64,000 bases of DNA from a bacterium (GTDB lineage: Bacteria; Planctomycetota; UBA1135; UBA2386). The stretch lies in the NCBI GenBank assembly GCA_030432695.1, contig JAUILN010000004.1, positions 496,001 through 560,000 on the forward strand, given 5' to 3'. Below, in pieces: positions 1-8,170 of this stretch; positions within the stretch are counted from its first letter, which is position 1, and every line of letters starts with the position of its first letter. Below the pieces are notes generated by a model that saw only the letters and a program-made list of their open reading frames with translations, did not search any database and was not told where the DNA came from. Both the position numbers and the translations under genes were made by a program.

Positions 1-660
1 GCGGTGAAGGTCGCGCACGACGCCGGCCTCGGCAACTTCTCGCTGCTGGTCAGCCACGTGCTGGTGCCGCCGGCGATCGAGGCGGTGTGCAGTGCGCCGC
101 ACAACCGGGTGCAGGGCTTCCTCGCCGCGGGCCACGTCTGCACGGTGATGGGCTACGTCGAGGAGTATCCGGGGCTCGCAACACGCTTCGGAGTGCCGAT
201 CGTGGTCACCGGCTTCGAGCCGGTCGACGTGCTGCACGGCGTGCTGCTCTGCGTGCAGCAGTTGGAGAGCGGGCGGTGCGAGGTCGAGAACCAATACAGC
301 CGGATGGTCCGGCCGGCGGGCAACCCGGTGGCGATCGCGACCCTGCGTGAGGTCTTCGACGTGGTCGACCGCGCGTGGCGCGGGATCGGCGTGATCCCGG
401 GCTCGGGCTTCGCGCTGTGCGCGGAGTTCGCCGCCTACGACGCGCTGCGGCGCTTCGAGGTCGCGCACCGGCCGGTCGCCGAGCCCGCCGAGTGCATCGC
501 GGGGCTGGTGCTGCAGGGCGTGAAGAAGCCTGGCGAGTGCCCGGCGTTCGGCACCCGCTGCACGCCGGAGAAGCCGCTCGGTGCGCCGATGGTGTCCAGC
601 GAGGGCGCGTGTGCCGCTTACCACGCCTACCGCCGCGAGCCGGCGGAGGCCGGATCATGA
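1..660 (+). CDS. hypD: HypD hydrogenase maturation protein (3' part)
   Basis: C-terminal 219 codons of HypD; the gene runs off the left edge in frame (GCG GTG AAG). HypD is the iron-sulfur scaffold on which, with HypC, the Fe(CN)2CO group of the [NiFe] site is assembled. The family's late cysteine cluster is visible: [11 protein letters not shown] followed about 20 residues later by SSEGAC, the expected [4Fe-4S] ligands. The stop overlaps the hypE start as ATGA (657-660), so the two are translationally coupled. Identity is secure from the motif and from hypE and the structural genes next door. Confidence 0.95.
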   Translation, partial: AVKVAHDAGLGNFSLLVSHVLVPPAIEAVCSAPHNRVQGFLAAGHVCTVMGYVEEYPGLATRFGVPIVVTGFEPVDVLHGVLLCVQQLESGRCEVENQYSRMVRPAGNPVAIATLREVFDVVDRAWRGIGVIPGSGFALCAEFAAYDALRRFEVAHRPVAEPAECIAGLVLQGVKKPGECPAFGTRCTPEKPLGAPMVSSEGACAAYHAYRREPAEAGS

Positions 661-1700
661 GCTTCGGTGCCTGTCCGATCCCGATCGCCGACTACCCGGT
701 GGTCACCCTGGCGCACGGCGGTGGCGGGCGGCTGACCCGTCAGCTCATCGAGCGGATGTTCCGCGCCGCGTTCGACAACGAGTGGCTGGCCGAACAGCAC
801 GACGGCGCGATCCTGGAGGCGGGCGAGGGGCGGCCGGTGCTGACCACCGACAGCTTCGTGGTGAGCCCCGTGGTGTTCCCAGGCGGCGACATCGGCAAGC
901 TGGCGGTCTGCGGCACGGTCAACGACCTGGCGATGTGCGGGGCGGTGCCGCGTTATCTCACCTGTGCGCTGGTGTTGGAAGAAGGCCTGCCGATGGAGCT
1001 GCTGTGGCGGGTGGTCTCGTCGATGGGCGCGACCGCCAAGGCCGCTGGCGTGCAGATCGTCACCGGCGACACCAAGGTGGTGGCGCGCGGCCAGGCCGAC
1101 CAGGTGTTCGTGAACACCGCGGGCGTGGGCTTCGTGGCGGCCGGGCGGGAGGTGCGGCCGGGGATGGTGCAGGACGGCGACGTGTTGCTGGTGAACGGCG
1201 ACGTCGGGCGGCACGGCATCGCGGTGCTGGCGAGCCGCGAGGGGATCGAGTTCGAGACTTCGATCGAGAGCGATTGCGCGCCCCTGGCGGCGACGGTGCA
1301 GGCGCTGCAGGCTGCCGGCGTCGAGCTGCACGGTCTGCGCGACCTGACCCGCGGGGGACTGGGCACCGCCTGCGTGGAGCTCGTGGGGGAACGGCAGACC
1401 TACCGGCTCGACGAGGCTGCCATCCCGGTCCGCGGCGATGTGCGGGGTGCCTGCGAGCTGCTCGGCTTCGATCCGCTCTACGTGGCCAACGAGGGCCGCT
1501 TCCTGGCGATCGTGCCGGAGCGTGACGCGGCGCGCGCGTTGGAGGTCCTGGCCGAGCACCGACCGCAGCCCGACGCCGAGCCGGCGCGGATCGGCGTGGT
1601 CGACCGGAGTGCGCCGGGCCGGGTGGTGCTGCGGTCGGTGGTCGGTGGCGAGCGGCCGCTCGACCTGCTCAGCGGCGAGCAGCTACCGCGGATCTGCTGA
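657..1700 (+). CDS. hypE: HypE, carbamoyl dehydratase for CN ligand synthesis
   Basis: 347 residues, normal for the family. HypE dehydrates the carbamoyl group (delivered by HypF) on its C-terminal cysteine to a thiocyanate that becomes the cyanide ligand of the active-site iron. The N-terminal glycine-rich nucleotide motif [13 protein letters not shown] and the C-terminal tail ending in PRIC, which carries the modified cysteine, are both present. The ATG at 657 overlaps the hypD stop; a longer open frame upstream (from 375) is only the hypD shadow. HypF, HypA and HypB are not in the window and would be expected to the left. Confidence 0.97.
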   Translation: MSFGACPIPIADYPVVTLAHGGGGRLTRQLIERMFRAAFDNEWLAEQHDGAILEAGEGRPVLTTDSFVVSPVVFPGGDIGKLAVCGTVNDLAMCGAVPRYLTCALVLEEGLPMELLWRVVSSMGATAKAAGVQIVTGDTKVVARGQADQVFVNTAGVGFVAAGREVRPGMVQDGDVLLVNGDVGRHGIAVLASREGIEFETSIESDCAPLAATVQALQAAGVELHGLRDLTRGGLGTACVELVGERQTYRLDEAAIPVRGDVRGACELLGFDPLYVANEGRFLAIVPERDAARALEVLAEHRPQPDAEPARIGVVDRSAPGRVVLRSVVGGERPLDLLSGEQLPRIC

Positions 1701-1763
1701 GTCGAGAGCGGTCTGCGGCGCATAGGGCGCGAAAACGGGGCTCATCATTATGGCGTCATGTCT

Positions 1764-1776
1764 CCCCGATATGGGG
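1764..1776 (+). promoter_or_regulatory. CCCC-N5-GGGG inverted repeat before the hydrogenase promoter
   Basis: A short inverted repeat (CCCC at 1764-1767, GGGG at 1773-1776) ends 6 bases upstream of the sigma-54-type promoter candidate. It could be a protein-binding site, but it is short for a sigma-54 activator site and unusually close to the core promoter. Confidence 0.2.
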
Positions 1777-1781
1777 CTGTA

Positions 1782-1797
1782 TGGGGCGCGCATTGCA
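1782..1797 (+). promoter_or_regulatory. Candidate sigma-54 (-24/-12) promoter of the hydrogenase structural genes
   Basis: TGGGGCGCGCATTGCA fits the sigma-54 consensus TGGCACG-N4-TTGCW with correct GG-to-GC spacing and two mismatches (positions 4 and 5). The -12 half lies inside a perfect 12-base palindrome, GCATTGCAATGC (1790-1801). Transcription would start near 1808 and leave a leader of about 64 bases before the ATG at 1872. Uptake hydrogenases in other bacteria are often sigma-54 dependent, and an NtrC-family activator is encoded at 27237-28595, though nothing ties that activator to this site. Confidence 0.5.
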
Positions 1798-1871
1798 ATG
1801 CACGTCATCGAAATCCTCTGTGGCTGGAGGCTGTTCGAGGCGGATCCGTCTGTCGCTCGGAGACCCGCCAG

Positions 1872-3011
1872 ATGACTCGGACGCCGGCTACCTCTTCTCA
1901 GCCCACCACCTACGAGCTGCTTCAGCGCCACGGGGTGAGTCGGCGTTCCTTCCTCGAGTTCTGCGCCAGCGCCGCGGCGGTCATGGGGCTCGACTACTCG
2001 GAGGTCGAGCGGGTGGTTCAGGCCCTCGAGACCAAGCCGCGCATCCCGGTGCTGTGGCTGCACGGTCTCGAGTGCACCTGCTGCTCGGAGTCGTTCCTGC
2101 GCTCGTCGCACCCGATCGCGCAGGACCTGATCCTGAACATGATCTCGCTCGACTACGACGAGACCCTGCAGGCGGCGGCGGGGGATCAGGCCGAGCAGAT
2201 CCGCAGGGACATGATCGCCAACCACCCGGGCGAGTACGTGGTCGCGGTGGAGGGCAACGTGCCGACCAAGGACGGTGGCGTCTACTGCACGATCGCCGGG
2301 GAGACCTTCCAGCACATCCTGGAGGAGACCGCCGAACACGCGCGCTTCGTGATCGCCTGGGGGAGCTGCGCGACCAATGGTTGCGTGCAGGCCGCCAAGC
2401 CGAATCCGACCGGCGCGGTGCCGATCCACAAGATCATCAAGAACAAGCCGATCGTGAAGGTGCCGGGCTGTCCGCCGATCGCCGAAGTGATGACCGGCGT
2501 GCTGACCCACGTGCTGACCTTCGATCGACTGCCCGAGCTGGACCGCATCGGTCGGCCCAAGGCGTTCTACGGCCAACGCCTGCACGACAAGTGCTACCGC
2601 CGCTCGTTCTTCGATGCCGGCCAGTTCGTCGAGCACTGGGACGACGAGGGCGCCAAGAAGGGCTGGTGCCTCTACAAGATGGGCTGCCGCGGCCCGACCA
2701 CCTACAACTCGTGCTCGACGGTGATGTGGAACGGTGGCGTGTCGTGGCCGATCGGTTCGGGCCACGGCTGCATCGGCTGCAGCGAGGAGAACTTCTGGGA
2801 CAACGGGCCGTTCTACTCGCGGACCGCGGACGTGCCGGTGCCGGGCATCAACTCGACGCCCGAGAAGATCGGCATGGTGGCGGCCGCTGCGGCGGCGGCT
2901 GGCGCGGCGGCGCACCTCGGCACGCTGATGATCAAGCGGGCGCGCGGCAGCAAGGCGGCGGAGGGCGACGGATCGGCGGCTTCGGCCGGCGACGAAGGAG
3001 GTCAGGCATGA
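1872..3011 (+). CDS. hupS: [NiFe]-hydrogenase small subunit, group 1d-like, O2-tolerant type
   Basis: 379 residues. It carries the electron-transfer Fe-S chain of a membrane-bound, periplasm-facing H2-uptake hydrogenase. A twin-arginine signal (SRRSFLEF, residues 23-30) and a C-terminal hydrophobic anchor (about 334-354) are visible. Proximal-cluster cysteines are C68, C70, C71, C166, C171 and C200; the spacings match the six cysteines of the [4Fe-3S] cluster in oxygen-tolerant enzymes exactly, including the two extra ones (C70, C171). Distal-cluster H238/C241 and the medial-cluster cysteines C266, C272, C281, C300 and C303 follow. The start is the ATG at 1872 just before the Tat signal, with a CGGAGA about 9 bases upstream; an in-frame ATG at 1758 lies upstream of the promoter candidate. 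Confidence 0.96.
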   Translation: MTRTPATSSQPTTYELLQRHGVSRRSFLEFCASAAAVMGLDYSEVERVVQALETKPRIPVLWLHGLECTCCSESFLRSSHPIAQDLILNMISLDYDETLQAAAGDQAEQIRRDMIANHPGEYVVAVEGNVPTKDGGVYCTIAGETFQHILEETAEHARFVIAWGSCATNGCVQAAKPNPTGAVPIHKIIKNKPIVKVPGCPPIAEVMTGVLTHVLTFDRLPELDRIGRPKAFYGQRLHDKCYRRSFFDAGQFVEHWDDEGAKKGWCLYKMGCRGPTTYNSCSTVMWNGGVSWPIGSGHGCIGCSEENFWDNGPFYSRTADVPVPGINSTPEKIGMVAAAAAAAGAAAHLGTLMIKRARGSKAAEGDGSAASAGDEGGQA

Positions 3012-4732
3012 GCGCCGAACGGATCGTGGTCGACCCGGTCACCCGGATCGAAGGTCACCTGCGGATCGAGGCGATGCTCGGCGAGGACAAGCGCATCAAC
3101 GAGGCGCTGTCGTCGGGCACGATGTGGCGCGGCCTCGAGACCATCCTGAAGGGGCGCGACCCGCGCGATGCCTGGGCGTTCGCCGAGCGGATCTGCGGGG
3201 TCTGCACGTCGATCCACGCGATCGCGTCGGTGCGGGCGGTGGAGGACGCGGTCGGCATCGAGATCCCGGCCAATGCCGAGCGGATCCGCAACATCATCTA
3301 CCTGACGCAGGTCATCCAGGACCACGTCATCCACTTCTACCACCTGCACGCGCTCGACTGGGTCGACGTGGTGTCGGCCCTGTCCGCCGACCCGAAGGCC
3401 ACCGCCGAGCTGGCGCAGACCGTGTCGCCGCACTGGCCGCTGGCCACGCCGGGCTACTTCAGCGACATGGCGGCGACCCTGAAGCGGTTCGTCGAGTCGG
3501 GGCAGCTCGGCATCTTCGCCAATGCCTACTGGGGCCATCCGGCCTACAAGCTGCCGCCCGAGGCCAACCTGATGGCCGTGGCGCACTACCTCGAGGCGCT
3601 GAAGTGGCAGAAGGACGTGGTGAAGATCCACACGGTGTTCGGCGGCAAGAACCCGCACCCGAACTTCGTGGTCGGTGGCATGCCGTGTTCGATCGACCTC
3701 GACAGCGACAATGCGATCAACATCGAGCGGCTCAACCTGGTGCGCGAGCAGATCCTGCGCGCGGCCGAGATCGTCGAGCAGCTCTACTACCCCGATCTGT
3801 TGGCGATCGCCGGCTTCTACCCGGAGTGGGCCGAGATCGGCGGCGGCGTGCCGAACTACCTGGCCTATGGCGAGGTGCCGCGGAACTCGATCCGCGACGT
3901 CGACAGCTTCCGCATGCCGCGCGGCGCGGTGCTCGACCGCGACCTGTCGCGGATCCACGAGGTCGACCCCAAGGACCCGCAGCAGATCGGCGAGGAGGTG
4001 TCGCGGTCGTGGTATCGCTACCCCGACGGCACCACCCGGCTGCACCCCTCGGTGGGGATCACCGAGCCGCAGTACGACGGCCCGGCGCCGCCCTACCGGC
4101 ATCTCGACGAGAACGGCTCCTACTCGTGGATCAAGACGCCGCGGTGGCGCAACCACGCGATGGAGGTCGGTCCCTTGGCGCGGCTGGTGGTCGGCTATGC
4201 GGCGGGCGACGCCGAGATCAAGGAGGTCGTGGGTGAGGCGCTGGCGGCCCTGAAGCTGCCGGCGGCCGCACTGTTCTCGACGCTGGGTCGCACCGCGGCG
4301 CGGGCGCTCGAGACGCGGCTGGCCTCACGCTGGCTGATGGACGAGTTCGACGCGCTGCTCGCCAACCTGCGCAATGGCGACACCGCCACCAGCGACACGC
4401 GGCTGTGGGAGCCGTCGAGCTGGCCCGCCGACTGTTCGGGCTTCGGCTCCTGCGAGGCGCCGCGCGGCGCGCTCGGCCACTGGGTCCACATCAAGGACGG
4501 CAAGATCGCCAACTACCAGGCGGTGGTGCCGACCACCTGGAACGCCTCGCCGAAGGGTGAAGACGGCTCGCGCGGCGCCTACGAGGAGTCGCTCTTGGGC
4601 ACGCCGGTCCACGATCCCCAGCAGCCGCTGGAGATCCTGCGGACGGTGCACAGCTTCGATCCGTGTCTCGCCTGCGCGAGCCACGTCTACGGGCCCGACG
4701 GCCGGAAGCTGTCGACGGTCCAGGTGCGGTGA
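3008..4732 (+). CDS. hupL: [NiFe]-hydrogenase large subunit
   Basis: 574 residues; holds the NiFe active site. N-terminal ligands are in ERICGVCTS (C63, C66) and C-terminal ligands in DPCLACASH (C553, C556). The 15-residue tail after H559 should be removed by the HupD-type protease encoded two genes downstream. The ATG overlaps the small-subunit stop (ATGA), as expected for equimolar synthesis. The protein lacks its own signal and would be exported with the Tat-bearing small subunit. Confidence 0.97.
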   Translation: MSAERIVVDPVTRIEGHLRIEAMLGEDKRINEALSSGTMWRGLETILKGRDPRDAWAFAERICGVCTSIHAIASVRAVEDAVGIEIPANAERIRNIIYLTQVIQDHVIHFYHLHALDWVDVVSALSADPKATAELAQTVSPHWPLATPGYFSDMAATLKRFVESGQLGIFANAYWGHPAYKLPPEANLMAVAHYLEALKWQKDVVKIHTVFGGKNPHPNFVVGGMPCSIDLDSDNAINIERLNLVREQILRAAEIVEQLYYPDLLAIAGFYPEWAEIGGGVPNYLAYGEVPRNSIRDVDSFRMPRGAVLDRDLSRIHEVDPKDPQQIGEEVSRSWYRYPDGTTRLHPSVGITEPQYDGPAPPYRHLDENGSYSWIKTPRWRNHAMEVGPLARLVVGYAAGDAEIKEVVGEALAALKLPAAALFSTLGRTAARALETRLASRWLMDEFDALLANLRNGDTATSDTRLWEPSSWPADCSGFGSCEAPRGALGHWVHIKDGKIANYQAVVPTTWNASPKGEDGSRGAYEESLLGTPVHDPQQPLEILRTVHSFDPCLACASHVYGPDGRKLSTVQVR

Positions 4733-4754
4733 GAGGTGCGGGAGGCATACGACC

Positions 4755-5597
4755 ATGACCGAGATCAGCTCCGGAGCACCGCAGTCGAGGCAGCCCGGCG
4801 CGGCCGACGTCGGCCAGCCATTGTTCGAGCGCGTCTACGTGTGGGAGCTGCCGGTGCGCATCTTCCACTGGGTCAATGCGGCGTCGATCGTGGTGCTGTT
4901 CGCGACCGGCCTCTACATCGCGTTCCCCTACCTCGGCCCGAGCGGTGAGCCCTACGACCAGTTCGTGATGGGCTACGTGCGGCTGGTGCACTTCGCCACC
5001 GCGTTCGTGTTCACCGTGAACTTCCTGGCCCGGATCTACTGGTTCTTCGCGGGCAACCGGTTCGCGCGCTCGGGCATCCCGTGGATCATCCTGCCGAGCT
5101 GGTGGCGGTCGCTGTTCCGCGACATCAAGGAATACGCGCTGCACCGCTACCAGCACCCGCACCTCGGGCACGGCGCGCTGTCGGGGCTGACCTACACGCT
5201 GATCGCGATCGGCCTCGGCTGGGCGCAGATCTTCACCGGCTTCGGTCTCTATGGAGAGACCAACCCCGGCGGCTTCTGGGACACCTGGTTCGGTTGGGTC
5301 CTGCCGTTGCTCGGTGGTTCGATGCAGACCCACACCTGGCACCATCTGTTCGCGTGGGGCTTCGTGGCGTTCATCATCGTCCACGTCTACATCGTGCTGC
5401 TCGACGACACGATCTATCGCAACGGACTGGTGTCCTCGATCGTCTCGGGGATCAAGCTGCGGCGGGTGCGGCGGATCCGGGCGCGCAAAGGTCGGCTGGA
5501 GGTCGAGGGCGAGCCGGTGCGGGAGCACCACCGGTCGGTCGGTTCGCGGAACGCGGCCGACGTGCACGTCAGCGAAGACGACGAGGCTGCGTCGTGA
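4755..5597 (+). CDS. hupC: Ni/Fe-hydrogenase cytochrome b subunit
   Basis: 280 residues with about four transmembrane helices: near VWELPVRIFHWVNAA, VRLVHFATAFVFTVNF, LIAIGLGWAQIF and WHHLFAWGFVAFIIVHVY. The membrane histidines in these helices are the expected di-heme b ligands. It passes electrons from the small subunit to quinone and anchors the complex, which supports a respiratory H2-uptake role. It starts 22 bases after the large subunit behind GGGAGG; its stop overlaps the next gene as GTGA. The C-terminal 50 residues are basic, then acidic, and cytoplasmic. Confidence 0.95.
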   Translation: MTEISSGAPQSRQPGAADVGQPLFERVYVWELPVRIFHWVNAASIVVLFATGLYIAFPYLGPSGEPYDQFVMGYVRLVHFATAFVFTVNFLARIYWFFAGNRFARSGIPWIILPSWWRSLFRDIKEYALHRYQHPHLGHGALSGLTYTLIAIGLGWAQIFTGFGLYGETNPGGFWDTWFGWVLPLLGGSMQTHTWHHLFAWGFVAFIIVHVYIVLLDDTIYRNGLVSSIVSGIKLRRVRRIRARKGRLEVEGEPVREHHRSVGSRNAADVHVSEDDEAAS

Positions 5598-6103
5598 GCG
5601 ACGTTGCTCCGGTGTTGGTGCTCGGGCTCGGCAACCTGCTGCTGACCGACGACGGCGTGGGGCTGGCCCTGCTCGAGCGGCTCGCGGCCGAGCCGTTGGA
5701 CGGAGTGGAGTACCTGGACGGCGGCACCCAAGGCCTCGCGCTCTGCGGCCGATTGGTAGGTCGACGGGCTCTCATACTGCTCGATTGCCTCGCGTTCGGC
5801 GCGGCGCCCGGCACCGTCCACGTGCTCGACGACCCGCTCCGCCACGCACCCCCGCGGAGCGGCAGCGCCCACGAGGCCAACGCCGGCGAACTGCTGCGCG
5901 CCGCCCTGCTGCTCGGTGACCTGCCGGAGCGGGTGGTGCTGGTGGGGGTGGAGCCCGACCAGCTACGCACCCGGATCGGCCTGTCGGAACCCGTCGAGCA
6001 GGCCCTGCCGACTGCCGAAGCCGCCGCCCGCCGCGTCCTCGAGTCGCTCACCGTCACCCTCCCCGTCACCGAGCCCGACCCATGTGCCTCGCCCTCCCGA
6101 TGA
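5594..6103 (+). CDS. hupD: Hydrogenase maturation endopeptidase (HupD/HyaD family)
   Basis: 169 residues, GTG start overlapping the hupC stop. It cleaves the C-terminal tail of the large subunit after nickel insertion. The family N-terminus VLVLGLGNLLLTDDGVG is clear; the first nickel-binding acid is Asp rather than the Glu of E. coli HybD, a variant seen in other members of the family. A second acid in LLDCLAF and a histidine in SAHEANAGELL complete the metal-binding set. The last 22 bases overlap hypC. Confidence 0.93.
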   Translation: MSDVAPVLVLGLGNLLLTDDGVGLALLERLAAEPLDGVEYLDGGTQGLALCGRLVGRRALILLDCLAFGAAPGTVHVLDDPLRHAPPRSGSAHEANAGELLRAALLLGDLPERVVLVGVEPDQLRTRIGLSEPVEQALPTAEAAARRVLESLTVTLPVTEPDPCASPSR

Positions 6104-6303
6104 AGCTGGTCGAGCGCCGCGAGTTCGACGGCACCGCCGAGCTCAACGGCGTGCGCCGCAACGTCTCGCTCCTCCTCGTCCCCGAAGCCGTCCTCGGCGA
6201 CCACGTCCTGGTCCACGCCGGCAGCGCGATCACCGTGGTCGACGCCGAAGAAGCGCGGAAGACCCTCGAGCTGATCGACTCCGCGCTGCGCAGCGAACCG
6301 TGA
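6082..6303 (+). CDS. hypC: HypC hydrogenase maturation chaperone
   Basis: 73 residues beginning MCLALPMKL; Cys2 is the conserved residue that binds the Fe(CN)2CO unit with HypD and docks on the immature large subunit. It starts inside the 3' end of hupD, so translation is probably coupled. HypC sits at the end of the structural operon rather than beside hypD, so the maturation genes are split around the structural genes. Confidence 0.95.
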   Translation: MCLALPMKLVERREFDGTAELNGVRRNVSLLLVPEAVLGDHVLVHAGSAITVVDAEEARKTLELIDSALRSEP

Positions 6304-6308
6304 CCCGG

Positions 6309-6345
6309 ACTTTTACAACCGGTGCCAGGCACGCGTTGTAAAAGT
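6309..6345 (+). terminator. Hairpin ending the hydrogenase operon
   Basis: An 11-base perfect inverted repeat (ACTTTTACAAC at 6309-6319, its complement at 6335-6345) encloses a loop that itself contains GTGCC-A-GGCAC. It lies 5 bases after hypC and before the peroxiredoxin gene. The apex motif recurs in two other intergenic hairpins of this window (27186-27218 and 45944-45984). Confidence 0.6.
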
Positions 6346-6399
6346 CGCGGCGGAGCTGCCCCCTTGAAGCCCGCCGCTCGTCAGACGACAACCCGCCCC

Positions 6400-6870
6400 A
6401 TGATCGAGATCGGCAAGCGCGCTCCCGCGTTCACCCTGAAGAACCAGGACGACGAGAAGGTCCAGCTCAGCGGCCTGAAGGGCCAATGGGTGGTCGTCTA
6501 CTTCTATCCCAAGGACGACACGCCCGGCTGCACCGTCCAGGCCTGCGACTTCACCGCCAGCATCGCCGACTTCGAGGGCCTCGACGCCACCGTCCTCGGC
6601 ATCAGCGCCGACTCCACCGAGTCGCACCGCAAGTTCATCGCCAAGCACAGCCTCGCGATCACGCTCCTCTCCGATCCCGACCACGCGGTGATGGAGAAGT
6701 ACGGCGCCTGGGGCGAGAAGAACATGTACGGCAAGAAGTCGATGGGCATCATCCGCTCCACGGTCCTCATCGACCCCGACGGCAAGGTCGCGCACCACTG
6801 GCCCAAGGTCCAGGCCAAGGGCCACGTCGACAAGGTCCGCGCCAAGCTCGAAGAACTCCAAGCCGAGTGA
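6400..6870 (+). CDS. bcp: Peroxiredoxin, Bcp/PrxQ type
   Basis: 156 residues. A thiol peroxidase that reduces H2O2 and organic peroxides with thioredoxin. FYPKDDTPGCTVQACDF carries peroxidatic C44 and resolving C49, the five-residue spacing of atypical 2-Cys Bcp proteins. The ATG at 6400 gives the normal family N-terminus (MIEIGKRAPAF); upstream in-frame codons fall in the hairpin region. It stands alone between two hairpins. Confidence 0.95.
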   Translation: MIEIGKRAPAFTLKNQDDEKVQLSGLKGQWVVVYFYPKDDTPGCTVQACDFTASIADFEGLDATVLGISADSTESHRKFIAKHSLAITLLSDPDHAVMEKYGAWGEKNMYGKKSMGIIRSTVLIDPDGKVAHHWPKVQAKGHVDKVRAKLEELQAE

Positions 6871-6872
6871 GG

Positions 6873-6909
6873 GGGGTTAACATCTCGACCCGGCCGAGTT
6901 GTTAACCCC
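6873..6909. terminator. Bidirectional hairpin between convergent genes
   Basis: GGGGTTAAC (6873-6881) pairs with GTTAACCCC (6901-6909), with an inner CTCG/CGAG stem. It lies between the peroxiredoxin stop and the convergent lactonase-like gene and can serve both strands. Confidence 0.6.
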
Positions 6910-6924
6910 TACGCGTAGTGGGTG

Positions 6925-8025
6925 TCAGCGCGCCAGCACACCAGCCGCACCGTCCGGCAGCTCCCACGCTCCCGGCAACAGGCCGAGACTCCCGTTCCGT
7001 CCGCGCTGCAGCACCACGATCCGGTCGTTGCCCGAGTCCAGGGTGAACAGGAAGCGCCCGCTGCGGTCGAAGTCGAAGTCGATTGGCCGCGCGCCGTCAC
7101 CAACCTCTCCGGTCCGACCCGAGGCATCCAGTCGCGCCAGCCGACCGCGGCGGTCGAGCGCGTAGCCGGTGATCGAGGCGTCGCCGGTGTTGGTGGTGTA
7201 GGCGAAGCGGCCGTCGGGGCTGATCGCGATCCAGCACGCGGCGGTCTGGTCGGTCGGCACCGCGGCGCTGATCGTCCGCAGGTTGCCGTTGCCGCGGATC
7301 TCGTAGGTCGAGGTCGTCGACGCACCCGCGGCACCGCCGAACGCCTCGCTCACCACCAGCGTGCCGTCGGTTCGGAACGCGAAGCCGAACGGGGTCTGGC
7401 CGGCGGCGGCGTTCACCACCGCGTCACCTAGCGTGCCGTCGCGGCGCACCGGGAACACCACGATCTGGTTCGTCGCGCGCTCGGTCACCACCACGTGGCG
7501 CCCCCGCGGATCGAAGCCCACCTGCGCCGCCGCGACGCCGGCACCACTCAGTGCGTAGCTCGCGCCGTCGATCGGCAGCAGGTCGCCACGGTGGAGACGG
7601 AAGCCGTTGATCCGGTCGTCGTCGGCGTTCAGCACGTAGACCAGGTCGCCGTGCACCGCGACGCTGGTCGGCCGGTCGCCGCCCGAGGCCTGCACGTCGG
7701 TGCGGATCGGGAACACCCCGGCGAGCACCCGCAGCACCGACACCTCGTCGCTGCCGGGATTGACCGCGACCAACCAGCGCCCGTCCTCGGTGGTGGCCAT
7801 CTGCGACTGCGAGCCGAGGCCTGCCGCGGTGCCGGTGCCGCCGGTGTCGGCGCGCAGCAGCGGCACGAAGCCGAAGAACGGCACGCGCAGCGCGACCGCG
7901 ACCTCGTTGGCGTCGGTCTGGTTGGTCAGCGCGAAGACGGTGTGGACCGGGCCGAACTGGGCCGCGGCGGTGCCGCCCAGCGCGAGGGGCAAGGCGATGG
8001 TGAGGGAGAGGCTGCGAAGGAACAT
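6925..8025 (-). CDS. Secreted lactonase-family beta-propeller protein
   Basis: 366 residues with a signal peptide (MFLRSLSLTIALPLALGGTAAAQ). The rest is a repeated propeller of roughly 45-residue blades with motifs such as SPDGRFAYTTNTGDASITGY and FDRSGRFLFTLDSGNDRI, typical of the 7-bladed lactonase / 6-phosphogluconolactonase family. As an exported member it may be a sugar-lactone hydrolase or simply a binding scaffold; the family name does not prove activity. The ATG at 8025 is chosen because it starts the signal peptide. Confidence 0.8.
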   Translation of the reverse strand: MFLRSLSLTIALPLALGGTAAAQFGPVHTVFALTNQTDANEVAVALRVPFFGFVPLLRADTGGTGTAAGLGSQSQMATTEDGRWLVAVNPGSDEVSVLRVLAGVFPIRTDVQASGGDRPTSVAVHGDLVYVLNADDDRINGFRLHRGDLLPIDGASYALSGAGVAAAQVGFDPRGRHVVVTERATNQIVVFPVRRDGTLGDAVVNAAAGQTPFGFAFRTDGTLVVSEAFGGAAGASTTSTYEIRGNGNLRTISAAVPTDQTAACWIAISPDGRFAYTTNTGDASITGYALDRRGRLARLDASGRTGEVGDGARPIDFDFDRSGRFLFTLDSGNDRIVVLQRGRNGSLGLLPGAWELPDGAAGVLAR

Positions 8026-8170
8026 GGTGGATACCGACAGGTCGTGGTTTCGAGGCAGGAGCAGCGGACGTCGCTGCAAGCCGCCGGTTACGCCGACCTG
8101 TTCCCTCGAGTTCGTTGCATTCCCTGGAAGGCATCGTTGCGCCAGACGCAACGATCCGTCGCCCCGTCGT

